DNA of 64,000 nt, taken from NCBI RefSeq assembly GCF_007665395.1, contig NZ_VDND01000003.1:124001-188000 (forward strand), read 5' to 3'. Under the pieces are notes generated by a model. It was not told the origin of the DNA. It saw nothing but the letters and a program-made list of their open reading frames with translations, and did not search any database. Positions 8,866-19,365 of this stretch are shown here, piece by piece. The translations under genes were made by a program, and so were the position numbers. Position 1 is the stretch's first letter; every line of letters begins with the position of its first letter. The stretch comes from Pseudomonas oryzihabitans (lineage in GTDB: Bacteria > Pseudomonadota > Gammaproteobacteria > Pseudomonadales > Pseudomonadaceae).

Positions 8866-9957
8866 ATGCTGAGCAGATGGCTGGGAAGAGTGGCGTGCGT
8901 GCTGGCGCTGGCAGGGCTGGGCGCCGTGGCGCGGGCGGACGACGAGGGCTTCACCCTCAAGGGCGAGCCGAAGATCGCCATGCTGTATTTCACCGCCAAG
9001 AACGACGGCGGCTGGACCCAGGCCATGGACGAGGCGCGGGTGAAGATCGAGAAGGAGCTGGGCATGAAGATCCAGTTCGTGGAGAACGTGCCGGAAACCG
9101 CCTCGGCCATCCGCCCGGCCGCCGAGCGCTTCATCAAGCGCGGCGCCAACATCGTCATCGGCACCGCCTTCGGCTATTCCGACACCTTCAAGCAACTGGC
9201 CGAGCAGTATCCCGAGGTGGCCTTCCTCAACGCCTCGGGCACCACCAACGGCCGCAACCTGGAATCCTTCTACGGCCGCACCTACGAAAGCCAGTACCTC
9301 TGCGGCATGGCCGCGGGCGCGGCGTCCAAGACCGGCAAGCTGGGCTTCGTCGCCGCCAATCCCTTCGGCGTGGTGAACTGGACCATCAACGCCTACGAGC
9401 TGGGCGCCCGGCAGATGAATCCCAATGCCACCCTCACGGTGATCTACACCGGCAGCTGGAACGATCCGGTCAAGGAGCGCGCCGCGGCCGCCGCGCTAAT
9501 CGACCAGGGCGCCGACGTCATCGGCCAGCACGTGGACACCCCCACGCCGCAGATCGTCGCCCAGGAGCGCGGCGTCTATGGCACCGGGCATCACCGCGAC
9601 ATGCGCCAGTTCGCGCCCAAGGCCACCCTCTGTTCCTCGGTATGGGTTTGGGATCGCTTCCTGGCGCCGGAGCTCAAGCGCGTCATCGCTGGCCACTGGA
9701 AGCCCGCACCCAACGGCGCCCTGGTCTCCATGGCCGACGGCGGCACCGACATCGCCGGCTTCGGCGACGCCGTGCCCAAGGCGGCCCAGGAGAAGATCCT
9801 CGCCGAGCGCGAGGCCATCCTCAAGGGCAAGCAGATCTACGCCGGCCCCCTGAGCGACCGCGACGGCAAGGAGCGCGTCCCTGCCGGCCAGGTGCTGTCC
9901 GACCCGGCGCTGTGGCAGATGGACTGGTTCGTCCAGGGCGTGACGACGCAGAAGTAG
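8866..9957 (+). CDS. BMP-family ABC transporter substrate-binding protein
   Basis: Periplasmic binding protein of the basic-membrane-lipoprotein (BMP/PnrA, Med) family, used by purine and pyrimidine nucleoside or base ABC importers. A classical signal peptide (residues 1-24, cleavage after AVARA) replaces the lipobox seen in Gram-positive relatives. Family signatures: GGWTQAMDEAR, FIKRGANIVIGTAFGYSD, NPFGVVNWTINAYELGARQMNP and IGQHVDTPTPQIVAQERG. The 363-residue length is typical. AGGAAG precedes the ATG. With the ATPase and two permeases downstream it forms a complete importer. RutR-type control of the operon points to a pyrimidine as ligand. Confidence 0.9.
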   Translation: MLSRWLGRVACVLALAGLGAVARADDEGFTLKGEPKIAMLYFTAKNDGGWTQAMDEARVKIEKELGMKIQFVENVPETASAIRPAAERFIKRGANIVIGTAFGYSDTFKQLAEQYPEVAFLNASGTTNGRNLESFYGRTYESQYLCGMAAGAASKTGKLGFVAANPFGVVNWTINAYELGARQMNPNATLTVIYTGSWNDPVKERAAAAALIDQGADVIGQHVDTPTPQIVAQERGVYGTGHHRDMRQFAPKATLCSSVWVWDRFLAPELKRVIAGHWKPAPNGALVSMADGGTDIAGFGDAVPKAAQEKILAEREAILKGKQIYAGPLSDRDGKERVPAGQVLSDPALWQMDWFVQGVTTQK

Positions 9958-9976
9958 CGGTTCACTCCTGCGTAGG

Positions 9977-10002
9977 GTGGAAAACCGCGCAGCGTTTTCC
10001 AC
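9977..10002. repeat. GTGGAAAAC/GTTTTCCAC stem-loop inside the ABC operon
   Basis: A perfect 9-bp stem with an 8-base loop lies in the 75-base gap between binding protein and ATPase. It is part of the CGTAG-GTGGAAAACCGCGCAGC repeat family also found at 16963, 42571, 57299 and 57778. In this position it could cap the binding-protein mRNA and lower ATPase and permease output, as REP elements do in other importer operons. Confidence 0.75.
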
Positions 10003-10032
10003 GAAAGCGATGCTTGGAAGAGGGCGACCCGT

Positions 10033-11547
10033 ATGAAAAGACACAACGCCCTGCACCTGCGTGGCGTCGGCAAGACCTTCGATGGCTTCCAGGCGCTGCA
10101 GCAGGCGGATTTCCTGGTGCGCTGGGGCGAGGTGCATGCGCTGCTCGGCGAGAACGGCGCGGGCAAGTCGACGCTGATGAACATCGCCGCCGGTCTCTAT
10201 GCGCCGGAGACGGGTGAGCTCCTGGTGGACGATAACCCGGTACGGCTGCGCGGGCCGGCGGACGCCGCGCGCTTGCGCATCGGCATGGTCCACCAGCACT
10301 TCAAGCTGGTGCGGCCCTTCAGCGTCGCCGAGAACGTGTTGCTCGGCCTGCCGGCGGAGGAGGGTAGCCATCGGCGGCGCCTGGCCGAGATCAGCGAGCG
10401 CATCCGCCAGCAGGCGGCCGCCCTGGGCTTCGCCATCCGCCCGGAGCAGCGCGTGGCGGAACTGTCCATCGCCGAGCAGCAGCGGGTGGAGATCCTCAAG
10501 GTGCTGTTGGCCGGGGCGCGCATTCTCATCCTCGACGAACCCACCGCGGTGCTCACCGATGGCGAGGGCGAGCGGCTGCTGCAGACCCTGCGTGCCCTGG
10601 CGGCCGAGGGCGCGGCGGTGGTGTTGGTCACCCATCGCATGCAGGACGCCCTGACCTACGCCGACCGCCTCACGGTGATGCGTGGCGGTCGCACCCTGCG
10701 CAGCCTGGACCCCGCCGAGGTATCGGTGGACGAACTGGTACGCCTCACCGTGGGTGACGCCCAACCCCTGGCCGATACCCCCCGCCGCGCGGCCGGGGCG
10801 CCGCTGCTGACGGTACGCGGCCTGCGCACCCCGGAGCGCGGCGGCCGGCGCGCCCTGGATGGCATCGACCTGGAGCTGCGCGCCGGCGAGATCTACGGCA
10901 TCGCCGGGGTCGGCGGCAACGGCCAGGGCGAATTGGCCGATGTGCTGATGGGCCTGCCGCAGCCCTACGAGGGCGAGGTCCGGCTGGCGGGCTTCGGCGA
11001 GCTGGGCACCACGGCCAGTGCCGGGCGCCGCGACCTGCGCATCGCTGCCATTCCCGCCGACCGCTACGGCAGCGCCCTGGCCGGGTCCCTGTCGGTGGCC
11101 GACAACTTCGCCATCGGCGCGGTGCACAGCGGTCGCTTCGGTGGCTTCGCCAGGCTGGATAGACGCGCCCAGGAGGCGGCGACCCAGGCGGCGGTGGCGC
11201 AGTTCGATGTCCAGGGCGTGCGTTCGGTACGGCAGAAGGCGGCGCTGCTGTCGGGCGGCAACGCCCAGAAGCTGGTGATCGCCCGGGAATTCGGCCGCGA
11301 ACCGCGCCTGGTGTTGGCCCACAGCCCCAGTCGTGGCCTCGACGTGCGCGCCGGTGCCGAGGTGCAGGCGCGCCTGCTGGCCGCCCGCGAGGCCGGCGCC
11401 GCGGTGTTGTTGATCAGCGAAGACCTGGACGAGGTACTGGCCCTCGCCGACCGCATCGGGGTGATGAGCGCCGGGCGCCTCGTCGCCGAATTCCAGCGAC
11501 CCGCCGATCGCCAGGCGATCGGCCATGCCATGGTGAATCATGCTTGA
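10033..11547 (+). CDS. ABC transporter ATPase with two nucleotide-binding domains
   Basis: The 504-residue ATPase has two fused ABC domains, as in sugar and nucleoside importers (RbsA/NupO type). Domain 1 (about 5-235) has Walker A GENGAGKS at 39-46, a degenerate signature LSIAEQQ, and Walker B ILILDEPTAVL. Domain 2 (about 255-500) has a degenerate Walker A GVGGNGQGE, a good signature LSGGNAQK and a weak Walker B, LVLAHSPSRGLD. This asymmetry is normal for the family. The 3' end overlaps the first permease by 8 bases. Confidence 0.92.
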   Translation: MKRHNALHLRGVGKTFDGFQALQQADFLVRWGEVHALLGENGAGKSTLMNIAAGLYAPETGELLVDDNPVRLRGPADAARLRIGMVHQHFKLVRPFSVAENVLLGLPAEEGSHRRRLAEISERIRQQAAALGFAIRPEQRVAELSIAEQQRVEILKVLLAGARILILDEPTAVLTDGEGERLLQTLRALAAEGAAVVLVTHRMQDALTYADRLTVMRGGRTLRSLDPAEVSVDELVRLTVGDAQPLADTPRRAAGAPLLTVRGLRTPERGGRRALDGIDLELRAGEIYGIAGVGGNGQGELADVLMGLPQPYEGEVRLAGFGELGTTASAGRRDLRIAAIPADRYGSALAGSLSVADNFAIGAVHSGRFGGFARLDRRAQEAATQAAVAQFDVQGVRSVRQKAALLSGGNAQKLVIAREFGREPRLVLAHSPSRGLDVRAGAEVQARLLAAREAGAAVLLISEDLDEVLALADRIGVMSAGRLVAEFQRPADRQAIGHAMVNHA

Positions 11548-12664
11548 ACCCCTGAGTGCTCCGCTGCCCGAGGTCCAGCCGCGACCACGGCAACCGCTGT
11601 TCAGCCGTCGCTACACCCTGGAGATCCGCCAGCAGCTGGCCTGGCCCTGGCAGGCGCTGATCCTGGGTCTGGCATTGCTGCTCGGCCTGGGCCTGTCGGC
11701 CGCCATCCTGGTCCTGGCCGGGGTGCCGGCCGGCGAGTTGCTCAACGAATTCGTGGTCGCCACCCTGTTCGATGCCCAGAGTCTGCAGGCCACCCTGTTC
11801 CAGGCCGCGCCGGTGATCCTGGTGGGCCTGGCCGGTTGCCTGGCCTTTCGCGCGCGCTTCTGGAACCTGGGCCTGGAAGGCCAGATGATCTGGGGCGCCA
11901 TCGGCGCCACGGCGGTGTCGCTGTTCGAGATCGGTCCGGAGGCCCTGCGCCTGCCGCTGATGCTGGTGGCGGCGCTGCTTGGCGGCCTGCTCTGGGCGCT
12001 GGCGCCCTTGCTGCTCAAGCTGCGCCTGGGGGTGAACGAGATCATCGCCTCGCTGATGCTCAACTACATCGCCGCCAACTTCCTGCTGCACCTGGTGTTC
12101 GGCCCCTGGAAGGACCCGCGCGACGCCTTTCCCTATTCGCCGCTGTTCCGCCCCTTCGAGCGGCTGCCGGAGTTGCTGCCCGGGCTGAGCCTGGCGGTGC
12201 CCCTGGCGCTGCTGGTGGCGGTGCTGGCCTGGTGGTTCGTGGCGGTGAGTCGCGCCGGGCTCTACCTGAGATTCGTCGACGCCAATCCACGGGTGGCCGG
12301 CGCCGTGGGCGTGCCGGTGCGCGCCACCATCCTCGCCACGGTGCTGGCCTCCGGCGCCCTGGCCGGGCTGGCCGGCTTCGTGGTGGCGGCCGGGCAGGAG
12401 GGGCGGCTGACCCAGTCCTTCTACCAGGGCTACGGCTTCTCCGGGATCCTGATCGCCTTCCTGGCGCGCAACAACCCGCTGGCCGCCGCCGTGGTGGCCT
12501 TCCTGGTGGCGACCCTGTTCGTCGCCGGGCGCAACCTGCAGGTGTTCTACCAGATCCCCTTCGCCATGGTGCAGCTGATCCAGGCACTGATCGTCATCTG
12601 CGTGGCCTCTTCGGACTTCTTCATCCGCCATCGGCTCAGACGCAGCCAGGGAGGTGCCGCTTGA
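11540..12664 (+). CDS. ABC transporter permease (nucleoside/base type, subunit 1)
   Basis: A 374-residue inner-membrane permease of the BPD_transp_2 family (YufP/NupP-like), with an N-terminal cytoplasmic segment and about nine hydrophobic helices. Family features include APVILVGLAGCLAFRARFWNLGLEGQM, LGVNEIIASLMLNYIA and FSGILIAFLARNNP. Its start lies within the ATPase gene and its stop overlaps the TTG start of the second permease, so the three genes are translationally linked. Confidence 0.9.
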   Translation: MLEPLSAPLPEVQPRPRQPLFSRRYTLEIRQQLAWPWQALILGLALLLGLGLSAAILVLAGVPAGELLNEFVVATLFDAQSLQATLFQAAPVILVGLAGCLAFRARFWNLGLEGQMIWGAIGATAVSLFEIGPEALRLPLMLVAALLGGLLWALAPLLLKLRLGVNEIIASLMLNYIAANFLLHLVFGPWKDPRDAFPYSPLFRPFERLPELLPGLSLAVPLALLVAVLAWWFVAVSRAGLYLRFVDANPRVAGAVGVPVRATILATVLASGALAGLAGFVVAAGQEGRLTQSFYQGYGFSGILIAFLARNNPLAAAVVAFLVATLFVAGRNLQVFYQIPFAMVQLIQALIVICVASSDFFIRHRLRRSQGGAA

Positions 12665-13587
12665 ACCTGCTCGCCAGCTGGCTGGGTAACGTACCCGACT
12701 TCGCCGTGCCCTACGCCCTGGCGGCGCTGGGGCTGATCCTCACCGAGCGCTCCGGGGTGCTGGCCCTGCATGCCGAGGGCCTGATGCTGGTCGGCGCCCT
12801 GTTCGGCATCGGCGCGCAACTGGCCCTGGGCAATGCCGGCCTGGCGCTGCTGGCGGCCATGGGCGCGGCGGCGCTGGTCTCGCTGCTGTTCGCGGTCATG
12901 GTGATCTGGCTGCGCATCAACCAGGTGATCGCCGGCCTGACCCTGGTGTTCTTCTGCCAGGGCCTCACCGGCCTGCTCGGCACGGTCTGGGGCTGGACCA
13001 ACCAACCGGTGGCCGGCCTGCCGGCGCTGGCACTCTGGCCGCTGTCCGAGCTGCCGCTGGTGGGGCGGCTGTTCCAGCAGAACCTGCTGGTCTACCTGAC
13101 CCCGCTGATCTTCCTCGCGGTGATCGCCTGGCTGGAACGGACCACCCCCGGCCTGCGCCTGCGGGCGGTGGGCGAGAATCCCCAGGCGGCCGATGCCGCC
13201 GGTCTCTCGGTGGCCGGCTACCGGTTGCTGGCGGTCCTGGCCGGCGCGGCGCTGGTGGGCCTGGCCGGCGGCTACATCGCCGTGCTCAGCACCAAGCTGT
13301 GGATCGCCGACATGACCGGTGGCCGTGGCTGGATCGCCGTGGCCCTGGTGATCTTCGCCCGCTGGTCGCCCTGGCGCGCCCTGGCCGGGGCGCTGCTGTT
13401 CGGCTGCATCGAGGCGCTGATTCCGCAACTAGCCGCCGCCGGGGTGCGGCTGTCGCAATACTTCATCCTGATGGCGCCCTATGCCGTCACCCTGGGCGTG
13501 ATGATCTGGGTCGCCCTGGCCGGGCGTGACCGCCTGAGCCAGCCCGGCGCACTGGGCGAAGCCTATGTCCGCGAGGAGCGTCGATGA
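12661..13587 (+). CDS. ABC transporter permease (nucleoside/base type, subunit 2)
   Basis: A 308-residue partner permease of the same family (YufQ/NupQ-like), with about eight transmembrane segments. Characteristic elements are LILTERSGVLALHAEGLMLVGA, IRINQVIAGL-like LRINQVIAGLTLVFF, LRLRAVGENPQAADAAGLSV and GRGWIAVALVIFARWSPWRA. The start is TTG at 12661, overlapping the previous stop (TTGA), with GGGAGG about 6 bases upstream; no in-frame ATG fits. Its stop overlaps the following hydrolase start (ATGA). Confidence 0.9.
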   Translation: MNLLASWLGNVPDFAVPYALAALGLILTERSGVLALHAEGLMLVGALFGIGAQLALGNAGLALLAAMGAAALVSLLFAVMVIWLRINQVIAGLTLVFFCQGLTGLLGTVWGWTNQPVAGLPALALWPLSELPLVGRLFQQNLLVYLTPLIFLAVIAWLERTTPGLRLRAVGENPQAADAAGLSVAGYRLLAVLAGAALVGLAGGYIAVLSTKLWIADMTGGRGWIAVALVIFARWSPWRALAGALLFGCIEALIPQLAAAGVRLSQYFILMAPYAVTLGVMIWVALAGRDRLSQPGALGEAYVREERR

Positions 13588-14276
13588 ACCTGCGTGCTTT
13601 CGTCTATGAGGAACCCCGGCTGCTGACGCGGGCGGACTTCGCCGATTACCTGGATCCGAGCACCACCGCGGTGCTGTCCATCGACCTGCACCGCGGTCAC
13701 CTGGACGCCTCGCCGGAGTGCCCCTGCCCGGCGCCGCGCGCCCGTGACCTGGTGGCGCCGGTGGACGCCTTCCACCGCCAGGCCCGCGCCCTGGGCGTGC
13801 GTATCGTCCATGTGAAGTCGGTACTGCGCGCCACTGGCGCCGACGACCTGGGCGGTATTCCTGCGGCCTGGCGACGGACCTTTCCACTGCACGTCGGGCC
13901 GATTCCCAATGCCGACGCCCATGCCCTGGAAGGCTCGCCCTGGACCGAATTGCTCACCGAGGTCCTGCCCGAGGATCTGCGGGTGGAGAACAAGCGGCGG
14001 CTGTCGGCCTTCTATCCCACCGACCTGGACTTCCTGCTGCGCAACCAGCGCATCACCACCGTGGTGCTGGACGGCGGCTTCACCGACTGCTGCGTGCTCA
14101 ACACCGCCTTCGACGCCAGCAACCGGACCTATCGAGTGATCGTCCTGCGCGACCTGGTACGGGGCACCGACGAAGGCCTGGAGCGGGCAGCGCTGAGCAT
14201 GGTCTCCCTGCACCTGGGGCTGGTGATGGAATCCCAGGACCTGCTCACGGCCTGGGGCGCTGGCGACGTCCCCTGA
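13584..14276 (+). CDS. Cysteine hydrolase, isochorismatase family
   Basis: A 230-residue member of the isochorismatase-like cysteine hydrolase family, which splits amide bonds of small substrates (the family includes RutB, nicotinamidase and carbamoylsarcosine amidase). Predicted catalytic residues: Asp34 in LSIDLHRGHL, Lys137 in VENKRRLSAF and Cys170 in FTDCCVLNTAFDA. It is only distantly similar to RutB at 4495, so it is not a recent duplicate. It is the last gene of the transporter operon, coupled to the permease by an ATGA overlap. A hydrolytic step on a ureido- or amide-containing pyrimidine derivative is a reasonable guess. Confidence 0.85.
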   Translation: MNLRAFVYEEPRLLTRADFADYLDPSTTAVLSIDLHRGHLDASPECPCPAPRARDLVAPVDAFHRQARALGVRIVHVKSVLRATGADDLGGIPAAWRRTFPLHVGPIPNADAHALEGSPWTELLTEVLPEDLRVENKRRLSAFYPTDLDFLLRNQRITTVVLDGGFTDCCVLNTAFDASNRTYRVIVLRDLVRGTDEGLERAALSMVSLHLGLVMESQDLLTAWGAGDVP

Positions 14277-14282
14277 CGGCGG

Positions 14283-14830
14283 CCTGTTGGGCTTCGACGT
14301 TGGAGCCGTCTCAACCCAACCTACGCGGCTCTTGTAGGTTGGCGCTGAGCGCAGCGAAGCCCAACGGTGCCCTGGATCGAGCTCCAGCTGTTGGGCTTCG
14401 ACGATGGAGCCGTCTCAACCAACCTACACGGCTCTTGTAGGTTGGTGCTGAGCGCAGCGAAGCCGAACGGTGCCTGGCTCGAGGCCGGTCTGTTGGGCTT
14501 CGACGATGGAGCCGTCTCAGCCCAAGCTACGCGGCTCTTGTAGGTTGGCGCTGAGCGCAGCGAAGCCCAACGGTGCCCTGGATCGAGGCCCGGCTGTTGG
14601 GCTTCGACGATGGAGCCGTCTCAGCACCAACCTACTCGGCTCTTGTAGGTTGGCGCTGAGCGCAGCGAAGCCCAACGGTGCCAGGGGTCTGGCTCCGGCT
14701 GTTGGGCTTCGACGATGGGGCCGTCTCAGCGCCAACCTACGCGGTTTTTGGAGGTTGGTGCTGAGCGCAGCGAAGCCCAACGCTGCCTGGCTCGAGGCTG
14801 GTCTATTGGGCTTGGTCGGTTGGCGCGAAG
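14283..14830. repeat. Tandem array of five palindromic units plus a partial sixth
   Basis: Five units of roughly 101-105 bases begin at about 14283, 14388, 14489, 14593 and 14698, with a truncated sixth near 14803. Each unit is itself an inverted repeat: TTGGGCTTCGACGATGGAGC then CCAACCTACGCGGC, and on the other side TTGTAGGTTGGCGCTGAGCG then CGAAGCCCAACGGTGCC. Units differ by scattered substitutions. The array separates two convergent genes, the cysteine hydrolase and the ArnT-like glycosyltransferase. Open frames inside it are repetitive and not credible genes. Confidence 0.9.
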
Positions 14831-14839
14831 CCCGACGCC

Positions 14840-16519
14840 TCAAGGACCCTGCTGCACCAGGCGGAAGGCACGGAAGCGTTCCTTGAGGTTTCCAGGCCGC
14901 GCGCCGCGCCAGATTTCCTGCCAGGTCCCGGGCACCGTCACCGGTTCGTGCCATTCGTCCTGGACCACCAGCAGCTGACAAGGCAACTGGCGCAGGTTGG
15001 CCTGTTCCAGCGGCGGGTAGCCGGCATAGACGTGCAGCATGGAGCGCTCCGATTCGCCCAGGCCGTAGGTGGCGACGCAATCGGTGGATGGCAGCGTCTG
15101 CCGCAACTCAGTGAAGGGCTGGGCATAGCTGTTGCCCAGGTCGACCCAGGGCAGCCAGAGGGTATTGGCCAGGGTCCAGCTTATCGTCAGGCCGACGAAC
15201 CAGGCACTGGCGGGTGCCAGCCTGGCGCGCAGCCCAAGCGCCAGACCCCAGGCGGCGAGGGCGAGCAGGGCGACCGTCCAGGCCACCGGGCTCAGGGTGA
15301 GGGGCTCCGTCACCGGCAGATGATCGCGGACCAGGGCAGGCCAGGGCAGCGGCCACCCCAGCGCCAGGCCGATCCCGCCCAGGGCCAGCAAGGCGATGAC
15401 CGGTGTCCAGAACACCAGGCTGGCATCGCGCCCGAGGCGGGCGATGGCCGGCGGTGGTTCCAGCCGCGCGGCCAGCAGCGCCAGGGCAGGGAATAGCGGC
15501 AGCAGGTAGAGGCTGCGGAAGACCGCCGACTTGAGCAGCACCCCCAGGCAGACCAGGGCGTAGAGCACTACCGTGGCCAGGCCCGGATGACGGCCCAGCC
15601 GCTTCAGGGGGCTGCCGCCGCGGCGATACAGTTGCCAGAGGGTGGCGCCGAGCAGGATCAAGCCGGTGGGAAAGGACAGCGCCGCCAGGTCCGCCAGGCT
15701 GGAGACCAGGCCATCGGTGTCGCTGTTGCGCGCTTCCAGGCCGAAGAAGCGGCCGATATTGTTGGTCCACAGCCAGGTGTGGAAGAGGTCGGGCGCCTGG
15801 CGCCAGAGCAGCAGGGGCCAGATCAGGAGCCAGGGCAGGGCGGCGAGGAAGGCGGCGGTCACCCAGCGGCGACCCTCGGGTTCGACCAGGCGCCGTGGCC
15901 AGCAGAGCGCGCAGAGTCCGCCGGTGAGACCCAGTACTCCCGGCACCAGCAGGCCCTTGCTCATGAAGGCGATACCCAGGCCGCTGCCGAACAACAGGCC
16001 ACGCCGCCAGGGCTTCTGGCCATCGTGGAGGTAGGCGGCGAGACCGGCCAGGCCCAGGGTGGCGCCCGTCAACTGGGGCACGTCGGCGATCAGCAGATGG
16101 CTGTGCTGTACCACGCCGAGCATGCCCAGCAGGGTCAGCAGCGCCTGGCGTACACGACCGGGCAGCAGCTGTTGGGTCAGCCAGGCCAGCGCCGTCAGGG
16201 TCACCAGCATCCAGCCCAGCACCGCCAGCCGCGCGCCGTCCGGTGCGTCCAGCCAGGGGGAAAACAGCCGGGCGGCGAGGGCCCCGGTCCAGTACATCAG
16301 CGGCGGCTTTTCCATGAAGGGCGCCGTGCCGACCCGCGGGATCAGCCAGTCCGGGGTGGTGAGGAAATTCCATACCATGCCGAAGGAATAGGGCTCGTCG
16401 GCCTTCCACAACCCCCGGCCGAACAGCCCGGCGAGCAGGTAGGCGGCCAGGCAGCCGAGCAGCAGCGTCCGCTCCAGCTGTGCGGCTCTGGGGGAAGCGG
16501 GGGAGGAAGAGGGGAGCAC
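14840..16519 (-). CDS. ArnT/PMT-family membrane glycosyltransferase
   Basis: A 559-residue polytopic protein of the GT-C (dolichyl/undecaprenyl-phosphate-dependent) class. The first periplasmic loop carries RGLWKADEPYSFGMVW, where the Asp-Glu pair is the conserved catalytic motif, followed by GTAPFMEKPPLMYW, the typical EKPPLxYW signature of ArnT. About twelve hydrophobic helices follow, and the last 100 residues form a soluble C-terminal domain. Members transfer a sugar from a lipid carrier to lipid A, glycans or proteins. No arn genes are nearby, so the acceptor is unknown. The start is GTG at 16519; no strong ribosome-binding site is seen there. Confidence 0.82.
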   Translation of the reverse strand: MLPSSSPASPRAAQLERTLLLGCLAAYLLAGLFGRGLWKADEPYSFGMVWNFLTTPDWLIPRVGTAPFMEKPPLMYWTGALAARLFSPWLDAPDGARLAVLGWMLVTLTALAWLTQQLLPGRVRQALLTLLGMLGVVQHSHLLIADVPQLTGATLGLAGLAAYLHDGQKPWRRGLLFGSGLGIAFMSKGLLVPGVLGLTGGLCALCWPRRLVEPEGRRWVTAAFLAALPWLLIWPLLLWRQAPDLFHTWLWTNNIGRFFGLEARNSDTDGLVSSLADLAALSFPTGLILLGATLWQLYRRGGSPLKRLGRHPGLATVVLYALVCLGVLLKSAVFRSLYLLPLFPALALLAARLEPPPAIARLGRDASLVFWTPVIALLALGGIGLALGWPLPWPALVRDHLPVTEPLTLSPVAWTVALLALAAWGLALGLRARLAPASAWFVGLTISWTLANTLWLPWVDLGNSYAQPFTELRQTLPSTDCVATYGLGESERSMLHVYAGYPPLEQANLRQLPCQLLVVQDEWHEPVTVPGTWQEIWRGARPGNLKERFRAFRLVQQGP

Positions 16520-16595
16520 GGCAGGGACTCTTGGCGGAATCCCGCCGGTATACGGGATTTGGCTTAGAGGGGGCTTAAGAGGTTAGCGGGGGGCG

Positions 16596-16660
16596 ATCGC
16601 GGCCATGGGCCGCTCCTACAGGCTTGGGTTGGGTCTGTAGGAGCGGCCCATGGCCGCGAT
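16596..16660. repeat. 26-bp perfect inverted repeat (GCGGCCATGGGCCGCTCCTAC family)
   Basis: The two arms at 16596-16621 and 16635-16660 are exact reverse complements around a 13-base loop. A second copy of the hairpin is at 42635-42698 (24-bp stem), and a single arm is at about 57258. It lies upstream of the glycosyltransferase gene and directly outside inverted-repeat element A. Confidence 0.88.
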
Positions 16661-16667
16661 GGCTCTT

Positions 16668-17348
16668 GGTATCTTGGCTGGTTATTGAGGTCTGTTGATA
16701 GCTCTTGTTTCGCCTGGCCGGCGACTTACTTTTCTTTGCTTGTGCGAAGAAAAGTAAGCAAAAGAAAGCACACCCCAACAGTTCGGCCCTCCGCTCCGGT
16801 GCCGTGGCGGAGGCACGGCACGAAGGGGCATCCTGCCCCTCGCGCCTTGCTCGGCGTCCTGCCTCGCAACCCTCGCCACGACACCGGAACTCGGCCTCAC
16901 TGACGGGGACGGGGTGCCAGCCTGAAATTTAGAGAGCGCTTGCAAAGAGACCATCACGATTCGTAGCGTGGAAAACCGCACAGCGTTTTCCACAGGTGGG
17001 CAATCAAGCCATCAGTGGACAAGGCTGCGCCGTTGTCCACGCTACGGGCTGTTCATGACTCTTCAACCAACACTTTCAGGTTAGCAAATCGCCCCGTTCA
17101 GGAGGGCGAACGCCAGCGTCGTGGAGTGGGTCGAGCCGCATGGATGCGGCGAGAGGCCCAGTGGGCCATGGACGGCCCATCTGGACCGACCCCGGAACGG
17201 CGCTGGCGTGAGCGGACCTGGAGCGAAGCGGAAGGCCGGATGGTCGGGGCAAGCGTTTTTGCTTACTTTTTTCGCGACTGAAAAAAGTGAGTCGCCCGGG
17301 TGGGCGAAACAAAAACCATCCGAGCACTCGATAATCAGCTAAGACACC
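16668..17348. mobile_element. Non-coding element A with long terminal inverted repeats
   Basis: The ends are imperfect inverted repeats of roughly 75 bases: the left end reads GGTATCTTGGCTGGTTATTG then CTCTTGTTTCGCC, and the right end reads as its reverse complement with several changes. Each end also holds a small hairpin (CTTACTTTTCTT/AAGAAAAGTAAG on the left). The interior has a block at 16809-16925, a GTGGAAAAC hairpin near 16963-16992 and a block at 17085-17213, all repeated in element B at 42196-43143. No transposase frame is present. It is called mobile because of its structure only; no target duplication was found. Confidence 0.6.
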
Positions 17349-17360
17349 TAATGCCCAAGC

Positions 17361-17393
17361 CGTTGGGCTTCGCTGCGCTCAACCCAACCTACG
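17361..17393. repeat. Single GTAGGTTGGG-family palindrome
   Basis: GTTGGGCTTCGCTGCGCTCA followed by ACCCAACCTACG, a short form of the palindromic repeat. It lies just past the 3' end of the minus-strand phosphatase gene and could act as its terminator-like hairpin. Confidence 0.7.
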
Positions 17394-17405
17394 AGAGCAG
17401 GCGCC

Positions 17406-19279
<1,874 letters not shown>

Positions 19280-19365
19280 TCAGAAATTCCCAGCATTCCA
19301 CGCTTTGGGCCAGCAAATGGCCATAACCCCTGCAATGGGTCTGGATCTGACTACAATCGGGACGC

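Noticed and set aside
10860..11547. Degenerate second ATPase domain as a mutated gene
   Set aside because: Weak Walker motifs in one of two fused domains are common in RbsA/NupO-type ATPases; the frame is intact and coupled to the permeases.
14283..14830. Regularly spaced repeats as a possible CRISPR array
   Set aside because: Units are 101-105 bases, nearly contiguous and internally palindromic; there are no unique spacers of 30-40 bases and no cas genes.
16668..17348. Open frames inside the inverted-repeat elements as genes
   Set aside because: The frames are Arg/Pro/Ser-rich, cross hairpins and repeats, lack ribosome-binding sites and are not maintained between copies A and B.
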